Shown piece after piece: positions 23,001 to 34,251 of a stretch of DNA of 64,000 nucleotides (positions are counted from its first letter, which is position 1; every line of letters starts with the position of its first letter). Below the pieces are notes generated by a model that saw only the letters and a program-made list of their open reading frames with translations, was not told the DNA's origin and made no database searches. Origin of the DNA: Lethocerus indicus (lineage: Eukaryota; Arthropoda; Insecta; Hemiptera; Belostomatidae); NCBI GenBank assembly GCA_019843655.1, contig JACDQD010000003.1, positions 14,138,925-14,202,924 on the forward strand. Direction: 5' to 3'. A program made the translations under genes and the position numbers.

Positions 23001-26000
23001 GATTGTCGGGGTATGTTGAGGTCATTTTGGATTAGAAAACATACCCGGTGAGCATTAAGGACGGTACGAAGGACTTTTGACCGGGAACGTTTGGATGCGA
23101 GCGATTTTTGGATTTCTCGCCGGAACCCAGCATAGTTCTATTCCGTACGTCCGTGTCGGTTTTAGTACAGCTTTATGTCCTTTTCAAAACAGGTCTCGAC
23201 AGTCCAAATTTACGATTTACGATTTGGTTCCTTTCAGTCGGGTATGGGGTATTCCACGTGAGTCCGTCTTCAGTAGCGGTGTTAGTCACTCATACCTCAT
23301 TTGCACTAGAGATATGTAGAAACCTGTGAGAAACGGCATTCGATTTGTGAGGGCGACTGGCGCGGCGATCTGGGTGACGTTGTTGACCTCGAGGAATCTC
23401 ATGAAGGGGCCGCCGTCGACGAGGAGATCGTCCTGGAAGGCGAGTCCGAACCTCAGTCCCATGTCGGTATCGAAGTAGCTGTAATTTCGGCTGCCAGCAG
23501 AATACCTGGTAATACAATGAACGAATCAGTTTATCCTCGGAAGCTACCGAGGATGGCGAACGGCCGAAACTGGCCAAATTTTAAAAGCGCATTATTTTCA
23601 TTACGATCGGAGATTTTATTTGTTACAGTTTTTTACACTCCAATACTGCCTGGTGACCGTTCAATTCGGGTGGACGGAGCTTTCCCAATTTCCTTTAAAA
23701 AAATTGCAAAAACGCGTTATTTGTTTTTCCCCTATTTCCTCGCCCCTTATTGACCCCCACGACGGTTCCGAAAATCATTCAATTATTCATTTCCGTAACT
23801 TTATATTCCGAACGATTAAAATTTATTGAAACTTGAAACGGGGGAATCTCTTCCGCCCGCCAACCCCTTTTTTGTGACCAATAATCCGACAAAGACTTAA
23901 GCCTGCGAGGGGTCGCAATACCCCGAATTTGCGGCGGACCGCTTGCGGTTTCGGCTGGTGGCTCGCCATCCTCAGTGGCGGTGTTCCAAAGTCAAATCAT
24001 ACAAAGTGCCAGAACAGCGCCACTGGAGATGGCGAGCGGCCGAAAACGGTTCTAGCAATAGGAGACAGAAACATCTACAGAAAATTTCATATTTTGTTCC
24101 AGAAGTTCACGCGGCTCGAAGTCCCCAAATCAAACACTCTATAAACATCACTAACATTCGGCGGGAACGGTGGGATATTTATTTCAAATCCGGGGGAATA
24201 GTTATTTATTTTTTTTGTAATTTTTGGTCGCTTCAGTCGTCCAACAGATATTTCATTTATGTCTGTCCTGAAACAACCGGTCAATTTCTTCTATCAAAAA
24301 TGAAATTTATTAATGAGACTCCTCGCCTGGAGGAGACATAAACGCACGATATCTACAATAAAATATATATTTACCGGAAGATAGAGAGCGCACAGCGACA
24401 TTATCCTGCAGACCTGGATGATGATGATGCCCCACAATCCGGGAAACCGAAACCGGTCTAGCTCTAGGGTATTGAAACCGGAGTACGAAATTAATCAAAA
24501 CGGAAATTGTATTAGTCCAATCGTGCCAATAAAGCGCCGGGCACACAACGTGGGCTTTCTGCAATTATTAGTATATCCATTCGAGGGCTGAAGCTGGAAT
24601 TAACGGTGTAACATATTGACCGGACATATTAACTACGAACAGAGAGAGAGAGAGAGAGGACGTTGAGGCGGGGAACAACCGAATTTAACGTCTACAAACC
24701 GCTGGAAAAGCCCCTCCAGCGTTTACAGAGATTAGAGCGAGATTTCATCAAAATCTGATACAAAATATTCATCTTTGCGGGGGGGGGGACAGTGTCGCTC
24801 TGAAAATGAACCCTACTACCTTTTGTATAGAAATTACTTTATTTTTCAACGAATATACATAGAATATAGAAAAACGATAATATACAAATATTGACTAATA
24901 CATGCATTCCGGCCTACGGGCCTTTCTACACACACATATATATATATATATATACTTAATTAATTGTTTTTCAAAATTGGTATGATTTGGACGTTTGGAG
25001 CACTCCTCTCATAGTACCTAGATTCGCGTTCAGTCTAGCGGAATCCAAGTGGCAAGTGCAAAGCGCAAAGTGCGGCGCAAAGTGCAGCGCAAAGTGTCTG
25101 ACTAATTTTCCCGATTATCAATATCATTATTGTAGAACAATTTAAGTGGCCTCTAAATCTGAATAATTAAGTATATAAACGTGTATAAATGAAAGGCCCG
25201 TAGGCCGGAATGCATGTAGGAACCGTTATTTGGATATCGTTTTTCTCGATACTCTATTTGTATTCATTGGAAAAATAAAGTTTTTTTTTTGTATTGTATA
25301 GGACAGAAATACTCGGTGAACACGGACTGATAAGGTCAAATTACATTGCAACGCACAGAATTCCAATAGAAATAGCATTCTTCACTTGGATATTGTTGCC
25401 ATTAGGGCAGGAATAAACGCAGAGTGATTGGAATAAAAATATAATAAGAAAAATAAAGATCTCTTGTTATTTGAAACTTAAGAGAAATTCTGTCCGCATT
25501 CAGTACGCAGTGGGAGCTCTAAATTCGAAAATTATATAGTACAATAGAGCAATTCCTAGAGGACGAGTACGAGCCGGATACTCCACTCTGACGGGGCTAA
25601 AATGGAGGAATTCCAATTGCTCTGCGACGTCCCCGTCAATCCTTCTTTTATTGCAGTCTTTCCCGAATTGTTAGATCGTAAAATTATTTTACACTCCGTC
25701 GTCATTAGCAGCACTCGAGTGCGCACGGACGAAGTACGCTGTAAAAACTGTAAAAAAAAAAAATTACTCTGTGGACACAGATTCTTCTCGGCCGAGGGCG
25801 CTATCGTCCCGCCGGGCCAGGGAAAGTTTCCGGCAACTTTTCATTGTTCAAGTACTCAGGAAACTTTCAGAACGGCAAGAAGCGGGGCCAGTGAACAAAG
25901 CCGGGCGCCGGGGAGTGGAAAGTTCACCCGCTGTCGGAAAGGGGAAGACGTTACAAACGGCCATTGTTCGAGCCCATTCGTCCTACTCCAGATGAATATA

Positions 26001-28897
26001 AAAGCCGTTATACGGTTATTTGATTGTAAAAGATCATTTTTCCTTTTTTGAAAAACTGATATTTTTCAGTTTATTCATTCAACTGAGTTTTCTAGGCCAT
26101 TCGTGGTCTCGTTAGCGAGAGGGAACTCTGTCTTGGGTGCCTGCCAAGTATTTTTATTAATAATACACCTTAAAAAGCCTTAAAACGCCTTAAAACGCCT
26201 TAAAACGCCTTAAAACGCCTTGAAACGCCTTGAAACGCCTTGAAACGCCTTGAAACGCCTTGAAACGCCTTGAAACGCCTTGAAACGCCTTGAAACGCCT
26301 TGAAACGCCTTGAAACGCCTTGAAACGCCTTGAAACGCCTTGAAACGCCTTGAAACGCCTTGAAACGCCTTGAAACGCCTTTAAAACGCCTTAAAACGCC
26401 TTGAAACGCCTTGAAACGCCTTGAAACGCCTTGAAACGCCTTGAAACGCCTTGAAACGCCTTGAAACGCCTTGAAACGCCTTGAAACGCCTTGAAACGCC
26501 TTGAAACGCCTTGAAACGCCTTGAAACGTTTTGAAACGCCTTGAAACGCCTTGAAACTTTGAAACGCCTTTGAAACGCCTTGAAACGCCTTTGAAACGCC
26601 TTTGAAACGCTCCTTTGAAACGCTCTTGAACGCTCTTGAAACGCCTTGAAACGCCTTGAAACGCCTTGAAACGCCTTGAAACGCCTTGAAACGCCTTGAA
26701 ACGCCTTGAAACGCCTTGAAACGCCTTGAAACGCCTTGAAACGCCTTGAAACGCCTTGAAACGCCTTGAAACGCCTTGAAACGCCTTGAAACGCCTTGAA
26801 ACGCTCTTTTGAAACGCCTTTGAAACGCCTTGAAACGCTTTGAAGCGCCTTGAAGCGCCTTGAAACGCCTTGAAACGCCTTGAAACGCCTTGAAACGCCT
26901 TAAAACGCTTTCCTTAATACAGGATTATGGAAGGGCATGCCGATATCTCATTATTTCTGTCCACAACGCCCTCCTTTTCGCATCCTTTCTACATTTTCCA
27001 AGTCATTTCACTTTTTTATTCCATACAGAAACATTTCTATTCAATTTTTATACCGAAAATTCGGAATTTTGAAAATTTCCAATCTGGAATTTTCCGGGAT
27101 AAGATAACAACAAGGCAGTGTCACTCACTTGGCGACGATGTTGCCCCGCCTGTCGAACGCCAGGTGGGTACTCCTGGAGGTCGCGTTGTCAGCCGCCGCC
27201 TCGTCCAGATTGACCACCAGGTAGACCCCCAGGTTCTGCGCCGAACAGGACAACAGCCACAGCACCTGCGGCAAGGGAAAATCGGTCCCGGCGTTAAGGA
27301 TCCGAACTTAAATAATTAGTCTTGCTTTCAGGATAACGTCCTCCGTGTCCTTTCACGAGGACGTATTCTCCTGTACGGAACAGGCGATGACAGAGACGTT
27401 AAAAGTACGGACAGTAAAGCCCCCATTTAGGCGAAAGACACGTCCAAGCGACCGACCGATGGCGAAGCTAAACTGAAACCTGTCTAGCTAAAGACCGGTT
27501 TCCAAATTAGTTCTGCGGGAGTTCGTTTGATTCAGATACTACCAACTACCGGTATTCATATACCTCGAATAAAACAAGAGTTCACTGAGTGATTTTATTG
27601 GGCGCTGGATGCGCTATAAAAATAAATTAAAAAAAAAAAATTAATTAGGCAAACGTAAATACCGCGTATATTATTTCCCCCCTCCACCCACCGCAACGTA
27701 TTTCTACGCGATGTATTGTTGTATAATACACCACGAGAGGTCTTTAAATCTTCAGAAACTGTATCCGGAGCGTCGTGGCGCATGTCGAAAGTTATTACAT
27801 CGTATATGGGGCGGCTGAGATTGATGACGGCGCCGTAAAGTTTCAATATTCCCCTCAGAAGACGTCATTTTTAACACAACTATATAAACACCAGTTTTCG
27901 GGGGAGGGGAGGGGGGATGGTTTAACAACCCCGAGAGATCTTTGTTTACGAACTTCGGTAGGGGGTTATAAAAGAAAGTTTTTCACCAGCGTTCAGAACT
28001 GAACTTAAGCGACAACATCGGCGAAAATATCCTTCTTTACTCTGTTAATATAACCCGGAAGAAAATTACCCGTGGAAATTGCGGTGGAACACCGTAGATT
28101 TGTTGTGGTTTGGGGTCTTTCGCCAGACCGGTTTCGGCCGCTCGCCATCTTCAGTAGCGTTGTCAGTCTCTGGTGTCGGTCACTTTCGGCACTTTGGATG
28201 TTTTCCGGTGGGTCGTCCTCACTGTCACTGTCGCTGTCACTTCTTGCACTCTGGTGGCGACGCTACTGAAGACGGCGAGCGGCCGAAACCGGTCTGGCGA
28301 AAGAGCAAACCGGCGAGAGGAGACACGCAGGTATATTGAATTTAAAAATGTGGCGTTGAATCAAGAAAACGCCAAATCCTGATTGGAGTCCTTGGAAAAC
28401 ATTCTGATTTCAGTGCGCACGTTATCTCGTTATGCGCGTATATACGGCAACGTATATCTACGCATACCCGTAAGGCATTGTTAGAAACCCAATCCTAAAT
28501 GAAACTTCAGCGAGAGCGCCGCTGAAAATATTCAGTAAAGGACAGAAAGAAAGGGGAAAAAAACCCTTCCGATGGAGACTATGTTTATTTCGGTCGACGG
28601 TTGTGCCCCGAAACATATTATTCAATATATATAATACATAATTCGCGTTGTAACCAGACAAAGGAAAGGGATATATGAGATACATGAAAATATGTAGGTT
28701 GGATTACAGGGACTCTAATCCGGGTCGCCCTCCAGGGTTTTTTTCTCCTGTTATCCCAGTTTGTCCTTCTTTTACTGTTTAATTGCGTTATCCCTTTCCG
28801 CCTTTTCAGAGATGTCCTGCTCTTTTTTTCAACCTTCCTATGTTAAAGTTTAACGCGAGTTTCACAGGAGTTGTATGCGGAGTTTTCTCCGTCATGG

Positions 28898-28954
<57 letters not shown>

Positions 28955-29683
28955 GTTTTGTGGTCTGCGAGGGGTTGGAATACCGTGGGTTCGTGGTGTT
29001 TCTGTCTCCTCTCTCGCCGGTTCGGTCTCTTTTGCTAGACCGGTTTTTCGGCCGTTCGCCCCGTCTTCAGTAGCGCTGTGTCAGTCACTGTCGGCACTCT
29101 GGACTTGTTTCCTGGGGGCATCCTCACTGCACTGTCACTTTCACTTGTGCTGTCTGATGCCCAAAAAGCCTGTAAAGTGACTGACACCGCGCTACTGAAG
29201 ATGGCGAGCGGCCGAAAAACCGGTCTAGCGAAAGACCGAACCGGCGAGAGAGGAGACAGAAACATCACCAACCTACGGTATACTTATTGGTTTGACTTAA
29301 AACTAGAATATATCGTGTTTATAGGGGGTGTTATATATTTATTTATGCTATTTATTGTTATGTATTATATATATATATATATATTGTAGCGGCTCACCTT
29401 GTGCCATCCTCCCGTCGAATCGCATGGATTACCCCCAATATCCTGTATTTCCAGGGGGTAGTCGACCTCGACACCTGTAAGACCTTTCTCGGGGAACACC
29501 ACTATGTCCGCCTAGTCGTGCGATAAAATAAAAAAAAAAATAAATAAATAAAAAACCTATTGAAAACAATAATAATTGTTCTATTATCCTATTGTTGTAC
29601 GTACAACTGCGTTCCTTTCGCGAGGTTCTGGAAATCTGGGTGTAGATCTGGGGAATAGATCGAAACTACATGTTTAGACATGT

Positions 29684-29740
<57 letters not shown>

Positions 29741-29828
29741 TCAGAAGGGCGGTCGGAAACCCGAGTGGTATTATGAGTCATAACATCAACATAGAGATTT
29801 GACAAAGCCCTTTGTTAAGAGGCGAGTG

Positions 29829-29878
<50 letters not shown>

Positions 29879-31178
29879 CTCAATTAATGGGTAGAATAGA
29901 AAGATAGATATAGAAATGAACGAATAGATAGGCAAATTGATTGGTAGACGGGTATTTATATATTTGGGGGGGTACCCGAAAGTAATCGACATTTTGACTT
30001 TGGAATTTATTTTATTTCGATAAAAAAAGTAACTTTAATCATTAATCTACTATATATTCACCCAATATTATCAACTCTCAGGCCACTTTTCCGGTAAATT
30101 TTCGATTTCCCTCCCCCCACCCCCCCCGCCCCTCTTGAGGAACTCCTCAAGACCGAAATATCTCGATTGTTGATTACTTTCGGGTACACCCAATAGTCGT
30201 TGATCGTGGTGCATTGTTAGAAACGTCGATAAAAATGGATAAATGAATGCATAGATAGAGGGGATAGATATTGTAGAAAATATGGATGGATGGATGGATG
30301 GCTAGAATGGATATATTTTCTCTTCGAGTACTAAAGGGGCGAAATCGTTTTCGTAGATAAATAATTGCCCGCTACAAAACACACTTGAAATACGATACAA
30401 TATGGCTGTAACAATCAACATTGAATGTTGGAAAGTACGAATAGGGTCTTTGAAAGTTTGAAATTTCGCGTTTTAAGTCGGGTTTCCACGTGAGACGCCG
30501 GTTTTGAATATTGACGGATTTTTTTCAAATCAACCTCCGTTCAACGCCGAACTGGGCTTTTAAATAATCTAACCGAAAACTCGACAAGATAAAAGATTTA
30601 TCGCAAATACACGAACTCGGGTAATTAGCGCGAGTGAAGTCCAAAATTGCCCGCTCGCCTTGCACCTTGAAACTTATCGTAAATATTTAAACGATTCTAC
30701 GAAATTTCCCTATACTCTTTGAACAGAAATCGTATATTTTAGTTTTTTCTGTTTTTTTCACAATTTCTACACTCCGTACTCACCATATTCAGCGATCCGT
30801 GGCTGATGTATTCGACGTACGACGCGACGTTCGTCACGACGTTCGAGACGTCCGACGACGAAGATTTCCAACGGGGCTTAAAACTGACAACGGCTCCGAC
30901 ATAGTAATCGTCCGAATGCGACGTCTGAATAAATTGAAAATAAATACATTTAGTATATTTGTATCGGAAGACTTGCCTCCAACTAAGGGATAAATACCAC
31001 TGAACGTAGAAAACAAGTTTGGACAGATATTATAGTTGTATTTAAAATTCTTTTCTATAGAGTTTTTGATTCAGAAATTTTTTTTTTTGGTAATTTCGGT
31101 CCGCCTAAGCGGTAGTTCTTAGGACCCCAAAAGTCACACGGTCCCACCAAATTTGTTACAATATTTTCGATAAATCCC

Positions 31179-31222
<44 letters not shown>

Positions 31223-31350
31223 CTATAGAGTTTTTGATTCAGAAATTTTTTTTTTTTTGGTAATTTCGGTCCGCCTAAGCGGTAGTTCTTAGGACCCCAA
31301 AAGTCACACGGTCCCACCAAATTTGTTACAATATTTTCGATAAATCCCTT

Positions 31351-31392
<42 letters not shown>

Positions 31393-31514
31393 TATAGAGT
31401 TTTGATTCAGAAATTTTTTTTTTGGTAATTTCGGTCCGCCTAAGCGGTAGTTCTTAGGACCCCAAAAGTCACACGGTCCCACCAAATTTGTTACAATATT
31501 TTCGATAAATCCTT

Positions 31515-31573
<59 letters not shown>

Positions 31574-32631
31574 GTGTACCCAAAAGTAATCGACAATTTG
31601 ATAAGATATATTTCGGTCTTGAGGAATTCTTAAAGACAGGGGGGGGGAATCGAAAATTTTCCGGAAAAACGGCCGGAGAGTTGTCGTGATAATATCGGCG
31701 AATATATAGTAGATTAAAATTTCTTATTTAGCAAAATAAAACGAATTCCAAAGTGAAAATGTTGCGATTATCCCTTTTCGGGTACCCCTTAATACAATAA
31801 AATTCGAAAAAAACTTCCTTTACAAACGAGCCAAAAATGGGCCCAACTTCGGTCGGAACGGTGTTTAAAATCTAATTTCCTCGAGTTTTCCGCGTTTAAC
31901 GCCGCGCTATGACCTTTAGTAGTTAATTTCTCTGATTAACATTTTCAGATACGATTAATCGAAAGTTGAAATTCCAAGGACGGAGATTGGCGAAGGGAGG
32001 AAAAATCTCTCCGATCGATTTTTCAAATATTTACTATTTTCAAACGCCACCCAATTACGCGATTATCGCCCCTAATCGGAATTGATAATATTTTATCGTA
32101 CTGTTGATTATTTAATCGGACATTCGGGCAGATTTTGGCTGCAATAGCGCGAACCGTTTTGCATTTTCGAGAATACGAATTCGATCAAACGCCAGTCTCT
32201 TTTTGTCTTTTTGGCGAAATAAAATTGAATTCCAAAGTCAAAATGTCGATTACTTTTGAGTATACCTAATAATTATCAAAAAAAATTTATTGTCCCGAAT
32301 ACGTATTTTATCGTTCTGTTCAATTGAGACGTTGAGACGTTTAGGGACCACACTTGATATGAAATAATTCAACTTAAATCGGTCTAGGAATAGACCGAAT
32401 CGGCGACAGTACTGTGTAATTGACTATAGCAAAAGCAGAAATTAAGGGACTGAAATTTTTTTCAAGAAATTGCTTTTTTAAGCAATTAAATGAATTAGTT
32501 TTGTGAATTGATTTTCGATCGTTAATAGGCTGAAAATATACCTGAAAGCTCGGCTGTACCAAAAGGAGGATGTAAAACAGGTCCGCGTACCTAAAAAACG
32601 TCTGTACCTGCCCATAGTGTCGGCCGGTCAT
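20061..32631 (-). CDS. Gene C: vanin-like protein lacking two catalytic residues
   Basis: Vanin/biotinidase family (nitrilase superfamily), secretory. Minus-strand exons with matching phases: 32542-32631 (signal-peptide-like start, hydrophobic YILLLV), 30784-30924 (YYVGAVV), 29398-29511 (VVFPEKG, Glu about residue 85), 27129-27265 (YLVVNLDE), 23324-23505 (YFDTDMGLRFGLAFQ), 22567-22785 (WSWSYLS...GPLEY), 21111-21442 (CCHFNLSIV; start uncertain) and 20061-20598 (LSSCG...stop). The link from 22567 (phase 1) to 21442 (phase 0) needs a small exon not found. Catalytic Lys is Asp (about residue 136) and catalytic Cys is Gln (about residue 185), yet the exons are open. The 21.3-21.4 kb part encodes a run of Arg from (AGG)n and may be intronic. 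Likely a pseudoenzyme; a decaying gene is the alternative. Confidence 0.8.
20695..20835. mobile_element. Palindromic element, left arm only (copy 3)
   Basis: It runs from 'gttttgtggtctgcg' through TTTCGGCCGCTCGCCATCTT to about GTGTTAGTCAC, with no matching right arm. It lies in the last intron of gene C. Confidence 0.75.
21530..21848 (-). mobile_element. Internally deleted mariner-type element
   Basis: Terminal inverted repeats read ACTGAGTAATTGCGGAATTC on the left and GAATTCCGCGATTACTTAGT on the right, giving an element of about 318 bp. The minus strand keeps a helix-turn-helix fragment of a mariner transposase (EERSGRPVEVDDDRI, then a decayed remainder). The catalytic domain is missing. 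The same deleted form is present at 36582-36890, with a third relative at 62396. It sits in an intron of gene C. Confidence 0.8.
21855..22400. repeat. 44-bp minisatellite with a palindromic core
   Basis: About 12 copies of a 44-bp unit, each with GTACTACGGGCCACTATAGT and the 14-bp perfect palindrome GCCACTATAGTGGC. Variation falls mainly in the spacer (TCTCGACAAGATGCC versus TTCCATAAGATGC). The array starts with TTAACCCTTTCGCTACTACG, which resembles a piggyBac-type terminus. It lies in an intron of gene C. Confidence 0.9.
22840..23265 (-). mobile_element. Jockey-like LINE 3' fragment
   Basis: The minus strand contains the degenerate equivalent of the reverse transcriptase C-terminus seen at 44.2-44.6 kb (phrases ACGTACGGAATAGAACTATG and GTCAAAAGTCCTTCGTACCG). 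Frameshifts and stops show it is dead. It is inserted between exons 5 and 6 of gene C. Confidence 0.7.
23890..24085. mobile_element. Palindromic element, short copy
   Basis: Arms 'ggtggctcgccatcctcagtggcgg' (left) and 'cgccactggagatggcgagcggccgaaa' (right) flank only about 35 bp. Both arms carry the same TCAGT-to-CACTG exchange, so the two halves of the palindrome have co-evolved or the copy descends from one arm. A partial arm (GAGGATGGCGAACGGCCGAA) also lies at about 23550. Confidence 0.7.
24086..24825. other. Intronic DNA of gene C, nothing recognised
   Basis: Includes an (AG)n tract at about 24640 and a G run at about 24778. Parts of 24100-24310 are similar to 37130-37350 (AATTTCATATTTTGTTCCAG versus AATTTCATATTTTGTCCCTC, and 'tcctgaaaca.cggtcaatttct'), so the two sites share a repeat of about 200 bp. 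Confidence 0.55.
24830..25310. mobile_element. Inverted-repeat element with GGCCTACGGGCC arms
   Basis: Left side: an ATTTTTCAACGAATATACAT-like segment, then ATGCATTCCGGCCTACGGGC. Right side: the inverses GCCCGTAGGCCGGAATGCAT and 'attggaaaaataaag'. The total is about 480 bp. The centre contains repeated GCGCAAAGTGC-type motifs (25050-25095). No transposase is visible. Probably a non-autonomous DNA element in a gene C intron. Confidence 0.65.
25311..26160. other. Intronic DNA with an unsupported 149-codon frame
   Basis: The plus-strand frame 25602-26051 includes a CKNCKKKKLLCGH cluster but no recognisable domain, no family similarity and no splice support. It lies inside an intron of gene C on the other strand. 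Not called as a gene. Confidence 0.45.
26167..26912. repeat. 10-bp minisatellite (CCTTGAAACG)n, about 74 copies
   Basis: Units of CCTTGAAACG run almost without interruption, with a CCTTAAAACG variant at both edges and in one internal pair (about 26380). A few units have extra T or lost bases around 26550-26640 and 26805. It lies in the intron between exons 4 and 5 of gene C. Confidence 0.95.
28080..28340. mobile_element. Palindromic (foldback) element, gene C intron
   Basis: Left arm GACCGGTTTCGGCCGCTCGC and right arm GCGAGCGGCCGAAACCGGTC flank a loop containing 'cactttggatgttttccgg' and short TGTCACTGTCGC repeats. It lies between exons 3 and 4 of gene C. Confidence 0.8.
28900..29280. mobile_element. 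Palindromic (foldback) element next to (TA)n
   Basis: A TA tract (about 28901-28950) abuts the left end 'acctgttttgtggtctgcg'. The right end closes at 'catcaccaacctacggtata'. The loop holds GGCATCCTCACTGCACTGTC. One of the most complete copies (about 325 bp) and a good reference for the family. Confidence 0.85.
29685..29880. repeat. Two (TA)n tracts around an inverted copy of 14.2 kb sequence
   Basis: TA tracts lie at about 29690-29738 and 29831-29877. Between them GTCAGAAGGGCGGTCGGAAA through GACAAAGCCCTTTGTTAAGA is the inverse of 14205-14280, next to the gypsy remnant. It is probably a short piece of the same element. It lies between exons 2 and 3 of gene C. Confidence 0.75.
29950..30200. 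mobile_element. Mariner-type MITE, GTACCCRAAAGTAATCGAC ends
   Basis: Left end GTACCCGAAAGTAATCGACA and right end TGATTACTTTCGGGTACACC are inverted repeats. The inside contains 'ccggccacttttccggtaaattttcg'-like sequence and an inverted GAGGAACTCCTC. Relatives lie at 31568-31800, 46405-46620 and 55160-55400, with ends only at 32250 and 61500. Confidence 0.75.
31065..31570. repeat. Three copies of a ~167-bp unit separated by (TA)n
   Basis: The unit begins TCTATAGAGTTTTTGATTCA, contains CGGTCCGCCTAAGCGGTAGT and ends CGATAAATCCCTTCT followed by (TA)n. Copies start at about 31058, 31220 and 31391 and differ mostly in T-run and TA length. Minus-strand frames with a repeated GPCDFWGPKNYRLGG-type string come from this and are not a gene. 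It lies in the first intron of gene C. Confidence 0.9.
31568..32275. mobile_element. Mariner-type MITE plus ~0.35 kb shared with 46.06 kb
   Basis: It begins TTAGGTGTACCCAAAAGTAA and reaches TTTTCGGGTACCCCTTAATA at about 31793. Downstream sequence (31820-32125, including CCGCGTTTAACGCCGCGCTA) is present in inverted order at 46060-46400, so both loci carry a compound unit of about 0.55 kb. A further end, GTCGATTACTTTTGAGTATA, is at 32247. Confidence 0.7.
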
Positions 32632-34251
32632 CGGTACTGCTTCTTAAGTCAAGACGAAGTTAAGACTATTACAATTCCGGCCGAAAAGTGGCACTTTAAG
32701 TGGCACTTGTTACAAATTGGCCCTAAACTAGACTCGGGCCTAATAGGCTTTTTTATGCTGATAGACGTTTTAACAAACCAAGGTCCCCACCCCGTTAACG
32801 GCGGCCAATTAACGGGAAAAATGTCTAAAATACGGACACGTACTATGGAAGAAATTCAGCATGTTCGGTTCGGAATTTAGTCGTCTGCATAGAAATATTT
32901 TCTGCGGCTATAAAACGAAATTTAGGGGTTTTAAAAGAGGGCAGAAATTTCTAATAAACGAACTGTTTGGACCTGAAACGTTAGTCTAAATCCGGGGGGG
33001 GGGAATAATACCGATTATGTAATTTATGTAATTGTTCTCAACGCTAATCTTACCGTAGGGGGGGGGGGGGCATTTGACCCCCCTTACGAAATAGACGTTG
33101 ATTTCTCGTAAAAAAGGAAATATAATTTGCAAAATCATTTAGCTGCAAAGGAGTTTAGAGAACTTAGGTTCCAGTCGGAGAAATGGCGAAAAATACCTAA
33201 ACTTCGTGTTAGGTAAAGAATTTTTGTCGGTAAAAAATAAGCTGCGGTAAAAAATTGAACAATCGGATGATATAAGAAAATTTACAGAAAGTCAAATGAC
33301 AATAAATGTACGAATTTAAAGTAAATTTTCAAAATGGGGTCACATTTGAGCCCGCTTTGTACGTGTACGGAAAAACGAAAGTATACGAGGACTTTTGGTT
33401 TTTTCCCAGAAATTATTTATTTTTTTCTACCAACATATCTATTTCGCCCCCTTCAAAGTGATATTATATTTTCTCCAAAATATTGACCGAAATACATTCA
33501 AAACGGCGCGATACTTTCAGACCTCGTATTCTCCCGTCTGTATTTAAAGAAAAACGAAATATTTTTAATATCTTTAATTGGCCCGTAAACTACGCCCTAC
33601 TAACGACAGTAGTGATGTAGTTTTTTTTTTCTTTTCTTTTCAAATTCGAGATGAAAGCACTCTCACATTACTGGAGTAACTTCGATAGGAATTGGTTTCT
33701 AAGCCCGGGTACTTTTAATTTGGATAATTGAAGTACCTGGGGGCTTTTGAAAAGTCGAGCTTTTGTCGGGCTTTTCCCCGGCCATTCTCAGAGTTTCATT
33801 CCTTGAAAATTACAATTTCGATTCTACTATTGTCGCTTTTCAATTAAAAAAATAACGGCCAAAAAAAAGAACAGGAATAAAAAATTATAATTTTTTCAAC
33901 GAACCAAGAAAATCAGTCTGGGAAAATTCTCGAGGGTTTCGAAATGTCGACAGTGTCGCCATCTGTCGAGAGACGGACCAGTTACGAAACACTCAGAAAC
34001 CATTTGTATTCTATTTATTTAATTAAAATAAGGTTTTTATTTAAAATATATTTTTGTCTATGATCATATATCATTGTCTATTATATTTGACCGGAAGGCT
34101 ATAGACAATTCATACTGAATATAAACTTCGGGAGGTCAAATGTATAAGAACAACCTGAACAGGTTTGGGTCAATTGAATTATAAACAATTTTCAGTTTAC
34201 ACTTTGGCCGAAAATTGATTGAATTTATTGATTATTTTTACTTTTTCACAG
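32632..34251. other. Region between gene C start and the plus-strand gene
   Basis: It contains G runs (about 32993, 33058), a poly(T)/(TC) stretch at about 33620 and mostly AT-rich DNA. The 87-codon plus frame at 32617-32880 is not recognised. It should hold the promoter of gene C and perhaps the first exon of the plus-strand gene, but neither can be pinpointed. Confidence 0.4.

Noticed and set aside
25602..26051. 149-codon plus frame with a Cys cluster (CKNCKKKKLLCGH)
   Set aside because: No zinc-finger spacing that matches a known family, no splice or start support, and it lies in an intron.
31156..31485. Minus-strand frame with duplicated GPCDFWGPKNYRLGG-type string
   Set aside because: Comes from the triplicated 167-bp segment and TA tracts; no domain.
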